Assembly: GCA_045538895.1 (NCBI GenBank)
Contig: JAZQEH010000068.1
Coordinates: forward strand, 1-17,475
Direction of reading: 5' to 3'
Source: UMGS902 sp045538895
Lineage (GTDB): Bacteria; Bacillota; Clostridia; Oscillospirales; CAG-272
Length of the DNA: 17,475 bases
Shown: one piece after another, positions 1 through 7,575 of the stretch
Layout: every line of letters begins with the position of its first letter
Position numbering within the stretch: the stretch's first letter is position 1
Notes under the pieces: generated by a model
What the model saw: only the letters and a program-made list of their open reading frames with translations
What the model was told of the DNA's origin: nothing
Database searches by the model: none
Translations under genes and position numbers: made by a program

Positions 1-162
1 CTACTCAAGCAATCGCTTGCTCTTTCGCATAAGTTTTTTACTAGTTTCAATAAAGAATTGTTCGAGATCTACACTTAACTTTGCAGTTCGTGTTTCTTTC
101 TCTTTGTTGTTCAATTTTCAATGACCGAATTCGTCCTCCACAGGGCTCTCCCCGCAGCGACT
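1..162 (-). other. Probable rRNA operon leader (5' external spacer of an rrn operon lying off the left edge)
   Basis: On the minus strand this stretch follows directly from a strong promoter and runs off the window. It contains the segment GGTCATTGAAAATTGAAC (about 106-123), which resembles the boxA-like 'TTGAAAACTGAAC' segment that precedes rRNA genes in Firmicutes. Near the edge a short hairpin (CAAGC, 4-nt loop, GCTTG; about 6-19) could be part of a processing region. No convincing open reading frame uses this stretch. The 16S gene itself is not in the window, so the call rests on promoter strength, leader motif and familiarity. A tRNA operon leader is the main alternative. Confidence 0.66.
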
Positions 163-167
163 TTGTT

Positions 168-220
168 AGTATACACCTATTCTCCTCTTTTGTCAACACT
201 TTTTTTCAAAAAAATATCAC
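168..220 (-). promoter_or_regulatory. Strong sigma-A promoter with A/T-rich UP-like tract, probably for an rrn operon
   Basis: Read on the minus strand, the -35 is a perfect TTGACA (plus 191-196) and the -10 is TATACT (plus 168-173), separated by exactly 17 nt. Upstream of the -35 (about 197-220) are runs of A and T that would serve as an UP element, typical of rRNA promoters. Predicted transcription start is near 161-162. The promoter points to the left edge, in the same direction as the polysaccharide operon whose terminator lies about 40 bp upstream. Confidence 0.85.
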
Positions 221-235
221 TTTTGAGTTTTTGTA

Positions 236-266
236 CAAAAAGGCACCCGAAAAATCGGGTGCCTTT
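236..266 (-). terminator. Intrinsic terminator of the polysaccharide operon
   Basis: A 12-bp perfect stem (arms 239-250 and 255-266, core GGCACCCGA/TCGGGTGCC) with a 4-nt loop lies 10 nt beyond the capG stop codon. On the minus strand the stem is followed by a run of T residues (TTTTTGT). It separates the operon from the strong promoter at 168-196. Confidence 0.92.
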
Positions 267-276
267 GTCAAAATGC

Positions 277-1461
277 CTATGATTTTCGCCAAACCATCTT
301 ATTTACGACGCCTGTATAGCTCTGAATAATCTTTACCACCTTAGTTGAAACGTTTTCTTCGACATAAGTGGGTACGGGAATACCGTAGTCTTCATTCTCA
401 TTCATAGATACCGCAGTGTCTACCGCCTGAAGCAACGAATGCTCATCAATTCCTGCAAGAATAAAGCATGCCTTATCAAGTGCTTCGGGGCGCTCGGTTG
501 AAGTACGTATACATACAGCGGGAAAAGGATTACCTACCGATGTAAAGAAGCTCGACTCTTCAGGAAGCGTTCCGCTATCCGAAACAACGGCAAAAGCATT
601 CATCTGAAGATGGTTATAATCATGGAAACCGAGAGGCTCATGCTGAATTACGCGGCTATCAAGTTTGAATCCGCTTGCTTCAAGACGCTTCTTTGATCGT
701 GGATGACACGAATACAAAATCGGCATATCGTACTTCTCTGCCATTTTATTTATGGCGGTGAAAAGTGACAAGAAGTTCTTTTCGGTATCAATATTCTCCT
801 CACGGTGAGCCGAAAGCAAAATATACTTCTTAGGCTCAAGACCAAGTTTTGTAAGAATATCGGACTTCTTTATATCTTCCAGATTTGCGTGAAGCACCTC
901 TGCCATAGGTGAACCTGTTACATAGGTTCGTTCTTTCGGCAAACCGCATTCATGAAGATAGCGGCGTGCATGCTCGGAATATGCAAGGTTTACATCCGAA
1001 ATGATATCTACAATACGTCTGTTAGTTTCTTCGGGTAGGCACTCGTCTTTACAACGGTTACCTGCCTCCATGTGAAAAATCGGAATATGCAAACGCTTTG
1101 CGGCAATAGCAGAAAGGCATGAATTGGTATCGCCGAGAATAAGAAGTGCATCAGGCTTTGTCTGTACCATAAGTTTGTATGAGCAATTTATGATGTTACC
1201 AACGGTTGCACCAAGGTCATCACCCACAGCATCCATGTACACTTCGGGATCGGCAAGTTTCAAATCACGGAAAAACACGCCGTTAAGATTGTAGTCATAA
1301 TTCTGTCCTGTATGTGCGAGTATACAGTCAAAATACTTTCTACATTTATTAATAACCGCTGCAAGGCGGATAATCTCGGGTCGTGTGCCAACAATAATAA
1401 GAAGCTTAAGTTTGCCGTTATCGGCAAATTTAACATCGGAATAATCAAGTTTAATATCCAT
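277..1461 (-). CDS. capG: UDP-N-acetylglucosamine 2-epimerase family, CapG/FnlC type (last step to UDP-L-FucNAc)
   Basis: 394 residues, the usual length of non-hydrolysing UDP-HexNAc 2-epimerases. Visible family motifs: GTRPE (25-29), GDTNS (110-114), MEAGNR (131-136), PEETNRR (143-149), SAHREEN (217-223), DSGTLPEES (295-303) and ERPEA (323-327); the aspartate and glutamates in these blocks form the known active-site set. General members interconvert UDP-GlcNAc and UDP-ManNAc. Here the gene follows capF directly, so the expected job is C2 epimerisation of UDP-6-deoxy-L-talosamine derivative (UDP-L-PneNAc/TalNAc) to UDP-N-acetyl-L-fucosamine, as in S. aureus CapG and E. coli FnlC. The ATG overlaps the capF TAA by one base (TAATG), with a GAGG ribosome site inside capF, suggesting translational coupling. 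It is the final gene of the operon. A plain WecB/MnaA role is the alternative, less likely beside capE and capF. Confidence 0.93.
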   Translation of the reverse strand: MDIKLDYSDVKFADNGKLKLLIIVGTRPEIIRLAAVINKCRKYFDCILAHTGQNYDYNLNGVFFRDLKLADPEVYMDAVGDDLGATVGNIINCSYKLMVQTKPDALLILGDTNSCLSAIAAKRLHIPIFHMEAGNRCKDECLPEETNRRIVDIISDVNLAYSEHARRYLHECGLPKERTYVTGSPMAEVLHANLEDIKKSDILTKLGLEPKKYILLSAHREENIDTEKNFLSLFTAINKMAEKYDMPILYSCHPRSKKRLEASGFKLDSRVIQHEPLGFHDYNHLQMNAFAVVSDSGTLPEESSFFTSVGNPFPAVCIRTSTERPEALDKACFILAGIDEHSLLQAVDTAVSMNENEDYGIPVPTYVEENVSTKVVKIIQSYTGVVNKMVWRKS

Positions 1462-2657
1462 TATACCACCTCAAAGAATGTGTCGGGCTTGTTTGGATCA
1501 AAGCACTCGTTTGCCCACATAACAGTAACGAGATCCTCTGTATCCGAAAGATTGATGATATTGTGCGTATAACCGGGAAGCATATGTACGGCTTCGATCT
1601 TTTCACCGCTGACTTCAAAATTAAGCACTTCATCAGTACCGACTTTGCGTTGTTGAATAAGTCCTTTACCCGAAACAACAATGAAAAATTCCCACTTGGT
1701 ATTGTGCCAATGCTGTCCCTTTGTAATGCCGGGCTTTGAAATATTCACACTGAACTGGCCGCATTTTTCTGTACGGAGCAATTCTGTAAAGCTTCCCCTG
1801 TCATCTACATTCATCTTAAGCGGGAAAGCCGCCTTGTCTTTGGGAAGATAAGATAAATATGTAGAATAAAGCTTTTTTGCGAAAGAGTTTTTAGGTATTT
1901 CAGGCATTGTGAGCGTTGCAGGCTGTGATTTGAACGTTTCGAGCAAGTCAACGATTTCACCAAGAGTCACCTTGTGAGTATCCGGTGCTGCACAGTATCT
2001 TCCCTCTTCGGTCAAAACAGTATCAATACCGTCAAACTCACAATGATGCTCCTTGCCTTCGAGTGCGAAAAGCATTTCATCAACAAGGTCATCTATATAC
2101 AGAAGTTCAAGTTTTGCATTACGGTCATTAACCGTAATTTCAAGGTCATTGGCTATATTATTACAAAAGGTCGCTACCGCACTGTTATAATTGGGTCTAC
2201 ACCACTTACCAAACAAATTCGGGAAACGGTAAACCAATACCTTTGCACCTGTTTGCTTTGAATACTCAAAGAACAACTCCTCACCGGCCTTTTTGCTCCT
2301 ACCGTAATCGCTGTCATATCTACCTATAAGTGTTGCCTGAATTGACGAAGAAAGCACAACGGGACATGTGTTGCCGTGCTTTTTCAGAAGTTCAAGCAAA
2401 TCCGATGAAAAACCAAAATTTCCTTGCATGAATTCGGCAGGATCTTTTGGTCGGTTTACGCCTGCGAAATGAAAAATAAAATCTGCGTTTTTACAATACG
2501 CATCGAGCAATGACGGCTCGGTATCAATATCATACTGATAAATTTCATCAATATGAATATCAGGATGAGTTCTATCCTTATTATCCTTGATATTGGTGAG
2601 TGCTGCTACGAGATTTTTACCAGCAAAACCTGCCGATCCTGTAACAAGTATATTCAT
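1461..2657 (-). CDS. capF: CapF/FnlB: bifunctional UDP-sugar reductase and C3-epimerase
   Basis: 398 residues from the ATG at 2657, chosen because the nucleotide-binding motif TGSAGFAG (6-13) then sits at the N-terminus as in the family; the reading frame stays open 30 codons further upstream but through a palindrome cluster. Residues 1 to about 245 are an extended-SDR Rossmann domain with YGRSK (Y118, K122) as the catalytic YxxxK pair. About 275-398 is a cupin with H316-W-H318, E323 and H365 as likely metal ligands. In S. aureus CapF the cupin epimerises C3 and the SDR half reduces the C4 keto group, giving UDP-N-acetyl-6-deoxy-L-talosamine from the CapE product. A weak ribosome site (AAAGGA) lies about 12 nt upstream of the ATG. 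Unlike its neighbours, this gene has a long 122-nt gap before it. Confidence 0.93.
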   Translation of the reverse strand: MNILVTGSAGFAGKNLVAALTNIKDNKDRTHPDIHIDEIYQYDIDTEPSLLDAYCKNADFIFHFAGVNRPKDPAEFMQGNFGFSSDLLELLKKHGNTCPVVLSSSIQATLIGRYDSDYGRSKKAGEELFFEYSKQTGAKVLVYRFPNLFGKWCRPNYNSAVATFCNNIANDLEITVNDRNAKLELLYIDDLVDEMLFALEGKEHHCEFDGIDTVLTEEGRYCAAPDTHKVTLGEIVDLLETFKSQPATLTMPEIPKNSFAKKLYSTYLSYLPKDKAAFPLKMNVDDRGSFTELLRTEKCGQFSVNISKPGITKGQHWHNTKWEFFIVVSGKGLIQQRKVGTDEVLNFEVSGEKIEAVHMLPGYTHNIINLSDTEDLVTVMWANECFDPNKPDTFFEVV

Positions 2658-2684
2658 ATACAGGTTAATTCCTTTCTTGGAGGT

Positions 2685-2753
2685 GCGATTTTTGCCGGTT
2701 TCGGTACATACCGAAATTTGCGTCAACATTATGACGCAAATTCGCAAAATCGC
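2685..2753 (-). repeat. Nested inverted repeats able to fold as a three-way junction, in the capF leader
   Basis: Between the nucleotidyltransferase stop codon and the capF ATG are three nested stems. An outer stem pairs 2685-2695 (GCGATTTTTGC) with 2744-2753 (GCAAAATCGC), 10 bp with one bulged T. Inside it, hairpin A pairs TTTCGGTA (2699-2706) with TACCGAAA (2709-2716), and hairpin B pairs AATTTGCGTC (2715-2724) with GACGCAAATT (2733-2742), 10 perfect base pairs. A and B share two bases at their border. The density of pairing is far above chance. It could be a small palindromic (MITE/REP-like) insertion or a structured mRNA leader. I cannot assign it to a named family. Confidence 0.72.
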
Positions 2754-2754
2754 C

Positions 2755-2778
2755 GTTTGAAAGATTTATCTTTCAAAC
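2755..2778 (-). repeat. Perfect 11-bp palindrome just after the nucleotidyltransferase gene
   Basis: GTTTGAAAGAT (2755-2765) and ATCTTTCAAAC (2768-2778) are perfect inverted repeats around a 2-nt centre. In RNA this is a strong, A/U-rich hairpin starting 1 nt after the TAA of the upstream gene. No T-run follows on the minus strand, so it is not a standard terminator. It adjoins the three-way-junction element and may be part of the same insertion, or an mRNA stability or processing site between cistrons. Confidence 0.78.
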
Positions 2779-2779
2779 C

Positions 2780-3949
2780 TTACTCCTTAAAATTAAAGTC
2801 AAGACCAACATAATTAAGCTCGTCCTGATATGCGCTTACGTTCTCTGCATTAGTAAGCTTCGACTCTTCAATTCTCTGCTTGATTCGTCCTTTTTTGAAA
2901 AACACGGTTTTAAAGATGCGATGTAACCAGCACGCAGGGAGCATAAACTTATGCTTTTTAAGTATAGGATACTTATACTGCATAGTTTCGGCACTTGGAA
3001 AAATAGTTTTTACCGTTTTTGCAAAACCAATGTTTTCCATCGACGAAGATTTAGAAACCTTTACCGCGGCTGCCATTGTTTTCGACTGTGATGTCCCCCA
3101 TGCACCGTTATTGAAAACACGTGCAGTTATAAATGATACGATATCCGTATATTCTCCACCGTTAAACCAAGCGTCAATTACAGCACGTATATTAGTGAAA
3201 AATTCTTTAAGCTGCAATTTCTCAAGCTCAGCAAGTATATACTCGGTATTCAAAGTGGTTGCACGTTCAAACACCCAAAGGTCAACAAGGTGAAGCGGTC
3301 CTACTCCGCCGTCACGGTAGTGCTTGGCAAAATGTGTGAATAAATATATGTAATGATCCTCATCACTCAATTTATAACGTGTACCGCTTTCAATTTTTGC
3401 AAGCTTCCAACCGTTGCCGTAATAACTATGATAGTCCTTATTATACGGAGGTATCAAGTGCTTATGAAGTTCGATGCACACTCCGTTTTTGTTAAAAATC
3501 AACTCATGTGCCGATTCGCAAGTAAAAGTATACCCTCTGTCGGCCATAATTCTATCCACTTCCGCTTTCTGGGAGAGATTGATTAGTATATCGCCGTCGC
3601 CCATAGGACGAAGATCGGTGGTTGGGTATAATGTCTTTAATATTATTCCCTTCACAGGCATATACTCGATTCCGTTTTCGTCAAACGCTTTTTGAAGTTT
3701 CGAAAGTACATGCTGCTGACGCTGGTCATACATAAGATTGTCGATAGCCGCTTTATCAAACTTTACCGAAAGTTCCTCCGGAACGGAAATACCGGAATTT
3801 CCGAGTCCTGCATAAATCAACGGCAAAAGCTTATATACTTTTCCAATCTTCCAGATTGCTTCCCAATCAATATCATCAGGAATTTCGGCACGACCGCCAT
3901 CAATAGCACTTTTAACAAGCGAAAGAACTACTTGTTCAATATTTGCCAT
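2780..3949 (-). CDS. Nucleotidyltransferase-fold protein (PF14907, NTP_transf_5 type), function unknown
   Basis: 389 residues. The recognisable block is PVKGIILKTLYP...RPMGDGDILI (98-123): a KG motif, then the acidic pair D118-x-D120, with a later E160-LH as probable third metal ligand. This is the pattern of the polymerase-beta-like nucleotidyltransferase superfamily, in the uncharacterised branch found in many capsule, exopolysaccharide and exosortase-linked loci. N-terminal and C-terminal parts look helical; the last 60 residues are basic. The ATG overlaps the capE TAA by one base (TAATG), so it is translationally coupled to capE. Its position between capE and capF splits an otherwise contiguous L-FucNAc pathway, suggesting a role tied to that sugar or to its transfer. 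Substrate cannot be read from the sequence. Confidence 0.85.
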   Translation of the reverse strand: MANIEQVVLSLVKSAIDGGRAEIPDDIDWEAIWKIGKVYKLLPLIYAGLGNSGISVPEELSVKFDKAAIDNLMYDQRQQHVLSKLQKAFDENGIEYMPVKGIILKTLYPTTDLRPMGDGDILINLSQKAEVDRIMADRGYTFTCESAHELIFNKNGVCIELHKHLIPPYNKDYHSYYGNGWKLAKIESGTRYKLSDEDHYIYLFTHFAKHYRDGGVGPLHLVDLWVFERATTLNTEYILAELEKLQLKEFFTNIRAVIDAWFNGGEYTDIVSFITARVFNNGAWGTSQSKTMAAAVKVSKSSSMENIGFAKTVKTIFPSAETMQYKYPILKKHKFMLPACWLHRIFKTVFFKKGRIKQRIEESKLTNAENVSAYQDELNYVGLDFNFKE

Positions 3950-4989
3950 TACTTGTTCTCCAATTCGTCACGAATATACTTAAGTGATAAAAGCTTTTCT
4001 TTCACCTGTTCAACGCTGAGCAAATCTGTGTTGTTTGAATTGAACTCGGTAAGAGTGTTTCTCTCAACATCGCCCTGCTTGAAATACTTATCGTAATTAA
4101 GTCCGCGCTTATCAGAGGGGACACGGTAAAAGTCGCCGAGGTCGATTGCATTTGCACATTCCTCGTTGGTAAGCAGAGTTTCGTACATCTTTTCGCCATG
4201 GCGGATACCGATAATGCGAATAGCATCCTTATCACCGCCGAAAAGCTCGGTAACTGCAATCGCAAGGGTCTGAATAGTACATGCAGGTGCCTTTTGAACA
4301 AGAATATCACCTGATACACCGTGTTCAAAAGCGAACAGTACAAGGTCAACAGCCTCATCAAGCGACATAATAAAACGTGTCATTGAAGGCTCGGTAATAG
4401 TAATCGGCTCGCCCTTTTTAATCTGGTCGATCCAAAGCGGAATTACAGAACCGCGGGAACACATAACGTTGCCGTAACGTGTACAGCAAATCTTTGTTTT
4501 ATCAGGAGAAACCGTGCGAGATTTTGCAACGATTACCTTTTCCATCATTGCTTTGCTTGTACCCATTGCATTTACGGGGTATGCAGCTTTATCGGTAGAA
4601 AGGCAAATTATAGACTTTACGCCTGCATCAATCGCCGCAGTAAGCACATTCTCGGTACCGAGAACATTAGTCTTTACCGCTTCAATCGGGAAAAACTCAC
4701 ATGATGGAACCTGCTTGAGTGCTGCCGCATGGAAAATATAATCAACACCGTGCATAGCATTCTTTACAGAGGCAAGGTCACGGACATCACCGATGTAAAA
4801 CTTGATTTTTTCTGCCATTTCGGGCATCTTAAGCTGAAATTCGTGACGCATATCATCCTGCTTTTTCTCGTCGCGGGAGAATACACGTATTTCACCGATA
4901 TCCGTTGCAAGGAAGCGGTTAAGTACAGCGTTACCGAAACTGCCCGTGCCGCCTGTTATAAGTAATGTTTTGTTAGTAAAAAGACTCAT
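3949..4989 (-). CDS. capE: CapE/FnlA: UDP-GlcNAc 4,6-dehydratase/5-epimerase
   Basis: 346 residues, full length for the family. The NAD(P)-binding motif TGGTGSFG is at 12-19, the 'RDEKKQ' segment typical of FlaA1/CapE proteins at 39-44, STDK at 131-134. The position that is Tyr in the classical YxxxK motif is Met: M142-G-T-S-K146. This Met is, from memory, a hallmark of the CapE branch rather than damage. CapE converts UDP-GlcNAc to UDP-2-acetamido-2,6-dideoxy-beta-L-arabino-4-hexulose by dehydration and C5 inversion, the first step to UDP-L-FucNAc; CapF and CapG downstream finish it. Cytoplasmic. GAGG lies about 10 nt upstream of the ATG. The closest alternative is a FlaA1/PseB-type enzyme, but those keep the catalytic Tyr. 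Confidence 0.95.
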   Translation of the reverse strand: MSLFTNKTLLITGGTGSFGNAVLNRFLATDIGEIRVFSRDEKKQDDMRHEFQLKMPEMAEKIKFYIGDVRDLASVKNAMHGVDYIFHAAALKQVPSCEFFPIEAVKTNVLGTENVLTAAIDAGVKSIICLSTDKAAYPVNAMGTSKAMMEKVIVAKSRTVSPDKTKICCTRYGNVMCSRGSVIPLWIDQIKKGEPITITEPSMTRFIMSLDEAVDLVLFAFEHGVSGDILVQKAPACTIQTLAIAVTELFGGDKDAIRIIGIRHGEKMYETLLTNEECANAIDLGDFYRVPSDKRGLNYDKYFKQGDVERNTLTEFNSNNTDLLSVEQVKEKLLSLKYIRDELENK

Positions 4990-5020
4990 AATTTATTTTC
5001 CTCTATATAATGTTGTATTC

Positions 5021-6046
5021 TTATCTTTCGATTCTCTTTTTCTTGGAAAGTCCTTTTTTCAGTTTTGAAAACAGACCGCCCAGACCTCGATAACGCAAGA
5101 ATAAAAACAAAACTTCTATTTTTCTGAAGAAAGCACGAACGGGGCGATTTCTGCACAATACCTTTTCTTCATATTTGAGATAATCATTATCCGCAATCAT
5201 ATATTTCGGATGCTTCAACGGGAATTCATATTCATACGTTTTCATATTGAAGATGCAACGAATGCCTTTTGGCAGCATTTTATACTCTGCCGCATGCTCT
5301 GAATCCTCCGTACATCCTATATTACACATCATGTTATATTTAGGGATAATATAAAGCTGATTTCTGCTATATACGGCAAGGCGGCTGAAAAACTCACCGC
5401 CCGGAATGTGACCGCCGTATTTAGGATTAGTTGCATACCCCTCTATAACTTTCAGATACGCTTTATCATCTTTGAGTTTTTCTCTCAAAAGTTTCATAAC
5501 ATACGGATCTTTGGCGTATTCAAGGTCAAAATCACGCTGCTCATATGAACGCTTCCATATAGCCTGACCGCAAATAGGTCCACGTTCAGCGAAGAAATAA
5601 TCGCTGCTGGAATCCTCCCATACGCCGGCATGATTCATAGAGCAGATGCAAACTATACGTTCATCATCCTTATACTTTTCAAGCAGCTCTGCAGCATACT
5701 GAAAATACGAAACTGACGGAATAGAATCATCCTCAAGGAAAATACATCTGTCTACCTTTGACCAGATAAGCTCTGCTCCACGGCGGCTCATTGTATAAAG
5801 ACCGTTATTCTTTTCTTCAAAAATCTTATATACCGTACATTCCCAGTCTATTTCATTTTCAAAAATCGCTCGGTTCTGCCTTATCGCAGCCCATTCTCTT
5901 TCGTTTCTGCCACCGTCAGAAATCAAAAACATTGTTGACGGACGTGCCTGCTTTAACACTTCAAATTGTTTCCGCTGACACTCCGGTCGGATCCATACGT
6001 TGATTCTTACCGGAACATCCACTAAGTACGGTTTCTTATCCATCAT
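5021..6046 (-). CDS. Glycosyltransferase, GT-A fold (HlpA-like/GT2-related family)
   Basis: 341 residues. The N-terminal pattern (VPVRINVWIRPE at 11-22, then a beta strand FLISDGGR at 40-47) and the acidic motif FLEDDSIPS (103-111) match a family of nucleotide-diphosphosugar transferases whose members contain 'ILEDDC.PS' and a following 'GWATWKR' block; here the latter reads CGQAIWKRSY. EDD (105-107) is the likely metal/UDP-sugar site. No signal peptide. The C-terminal 35 residues are hydrophobic and strongly basic, ending KKKRIER, consistent with peripheral membrane attachment at the site of lipid-linked oligosaccharide assembly. Two adjacent ATGs are possible starts (MM); AGGAG sits just upstream. 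Donor and acceptor cannot be predicted. Confidence 0.83.
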   Translation of the reverse strand: MMDKKPYLVDVPVRINVWIRPECQRKQFEVLKQARPSTMFLISDGGRNEREWAAIRQNRAIFENEIDWECTVYKIFEEKNNGLYTMSRRGAELIWSKVDRCIFLEDDSIPSVSYFQYAAELLEKYKDDERIVCICSMNHAGVWEDSSSDYFFAERGPICGQAIWKRSYEQRDFDLEYAKDPYVMKLLREKLKDDKAYLKVIEGYATNPKYGGHIPGGEFFSRLAVYSRNQLYIIPKYNMMCNIGCTEDSEHAAEYKMLPKGIRCIFNMKTYEYEFPLKHPKYMIADNDYLKYEEKVLCRNRPVRAFFRKIEVLFLFLRYRGLGGLFSKLKKGLSKKKRIER

Positions 6047-6064
6047 ATTTCTCCTATAAGTAAA

Positions 6065-7561
6065 TTATTTTTTTCTAAACACCATTTTCTTTTCTTCATC
6101 CGTTACATAGAAGAAGAACATCACTATAGCAAAAATTACAACAACTATTGCAGCTTTTACCGCAAAGCCAAGCCATCCGCCAAGCGGAATCTTGCCTGTT
6201 ATAAAATAACCTATTACAAGCACCGCACCGTAGCAAGGAATCAGTTTGAGATAGCACTTTTTATAGAACTCAAACACATTAATGCCCGCTTTTTTCTTAT
6301 AAATAAAGTTCATAAAAGTTATGTTGCAAAGCGAGGTCAGTGCCGTACCGATACACACACCCATTGCACCTATTCTCATAGACAGGAAATAAGATACCGC
6401 AAGTCCCATAACACCGGTAAATGTCATGCACCAAGCCTGATACTTTATAAGTTTCTTTGCAATAACAGTTGTCTTTGCAATCTGTTGAGTTGCAGAGATA
6501 AGCGTTGGCAACAGAATTACAATAGCAAGATAGTAGGTGTCAGTATAATCGGGGCCCATCCACAGCGTCATAAACTCCTTACCTACGCATATGAAGCCTA
6601 TAAACGCAAGACCGAGTAGCATGGATTGATATCTGCCGACCTTTATCATAAGACTCAGAATCTTATCCTCCTGCTTATCGGCAATATAACGTGAAACCTT
6701 TGGCAAAAACAAACCGTTTACCGAGGTTCCAAGCGTGTAGAAATACCCCTCAAGAGTTACCGCAGGAGCATACAGTGCTATCTGAATAGCACCCGCCGTC
6801 ATTCCAAGCACTGACGGTGCAAAGCTATGAGTAAATCTCTGCATTATATTGATAACCGTTGTCCACAAAGTAAAACTGAACAAAGTTTTATACAATGCTC
6901 CGCCACTCGCTTTGAAATTGACTTTAAGCGGAACGTATTTTTTTGTAAGAATAAACTTGGCTAAAACGGTTATAAGATGCGCCATAACATTTGTAAAAAT
7001 TACAACAGCAACATCCGAAGAGAAAAACAGCACCGCAACAACCAAAACAACCGAAAGAACCCTATAAAGCAGGTTGCAAAGCTTGAGCTGAATAAACTTT
7101 TCATACGCATTCAGTGTTCCGTCAAGCGGAGAAAACGGAAACGCAATTACATGGTACGCCGCAACAATAATGTAGAGTGTACGGAACGTTTCAAGCTCGG
7201 CCGGAGTAAGCTCTTTATATATATTTCCTACGAAAAAGTAAACAACCGACAATACCGCAAGTATTGCAATATCAATAATGATGTATAATTTGTAGATTAT
7301 ACCCATTATATTGCTTATCTCTTCATGCCTGCCCTCGGCACGGTACTTTGCTATGTATCTTGATACCGCCGAGCCAAGACCGAAGTCCAGCATAAAAATA
7401 GCTATCAAAGAATTTGCAAGTGTGTACAAACCATAGTCTGACTGACCGATTTTGGCAACCATCCACGGCGTATACAAAAGTCCTGCAACTATATTGAATG
7501 CCATAGTAAAATAGGAAATCAAAGCTCCCATTTTAAGTTGGCTTATTTTGATTTTTTTCAT
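6065..7561 (-). CDS. Wzx-type lipid-linked oligosaccharide flippase (MOP/PST superfamily)
   Basis: 498 residues, almost wholly hydrophobic segments, about 12 to 14 predicted membrane spans by eye, spaced over the entire length. The N-terminus (ISYFTMAFNIVAGLLYTPWM, 15-34) and the conserved stretch DFGLGSAVSRYIAKYRAEGR (59-78) are typical of polysaccharide-transporter family flippases. Expected role: translocation of the undecaprenyl-diphosphate-linked repeat unit from the inner to the outer leaflet of the membrane. GAGGAG ends 5 nt before the ATG. Its place between a polymerase and the glycosyltransferases fits a Wzx/Wzy pathway. Confidence 0.93.
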   Translation of the reverse strand: MKKIKISQLKMGALISYFTMAFNIVAGLLYTPWMVAKIGQSDYGLYTLANSLIAIFMLDFGLGSAVSRYIAKYRAEGRHEEISNIMGIIYKLYIIIDIAILAVLSVVYFFVGNIYKELTPAELETFRTLYIIVAAYHVIAFPFSPLDGTLNAYEKFIQLKLCNLLYRVLSVVLVVAVLFFSSDVAVVIFTNVMAHLITVLAKFILTKKYVPLKVNFKASGGALYKTLFSFTLWTTVINIMQRFTHSFAPSVLGMTAGAIQIALYAPAVTLEGYFYTLGTSVNGLFLPKVSRYIADKQEDKILSLMIKVGRYQSMLLGLAFIGFICVGKEFMTLWMGPDYTDTYYLAIVILLPTLISATQQIAKTTVIAKKLIKYQAWCMTFTGVMGLAVSYFLSMRIGAMGVCIGTALTSLCNITFMNFIYKKKAGINVFEFYKKCYLKLIPCYGAVLVIGYFITGKIPLGGWLGFAVKAAIVVVIFAIVMFFFYVTDEEKKMVFRKK

Positions 7562-7575
7562 TTAATCTCCTCGGG

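Noticed and set aside
81..329. 82-codon plus-strand frame at the left edge
   Set aside because: It runs through the rrn-type promoter, the operon terminator and the end of capG; low-complexity Phe/Ser-rich product with no ribosome site.
2658..2747. 30-residue N-terminal extension of CapF
   Set aside because: The extension is encoded by the palindrome cluster, and the Rossmann motif must sit at the extreme N-terminus, as it does from the ATG at 2657.
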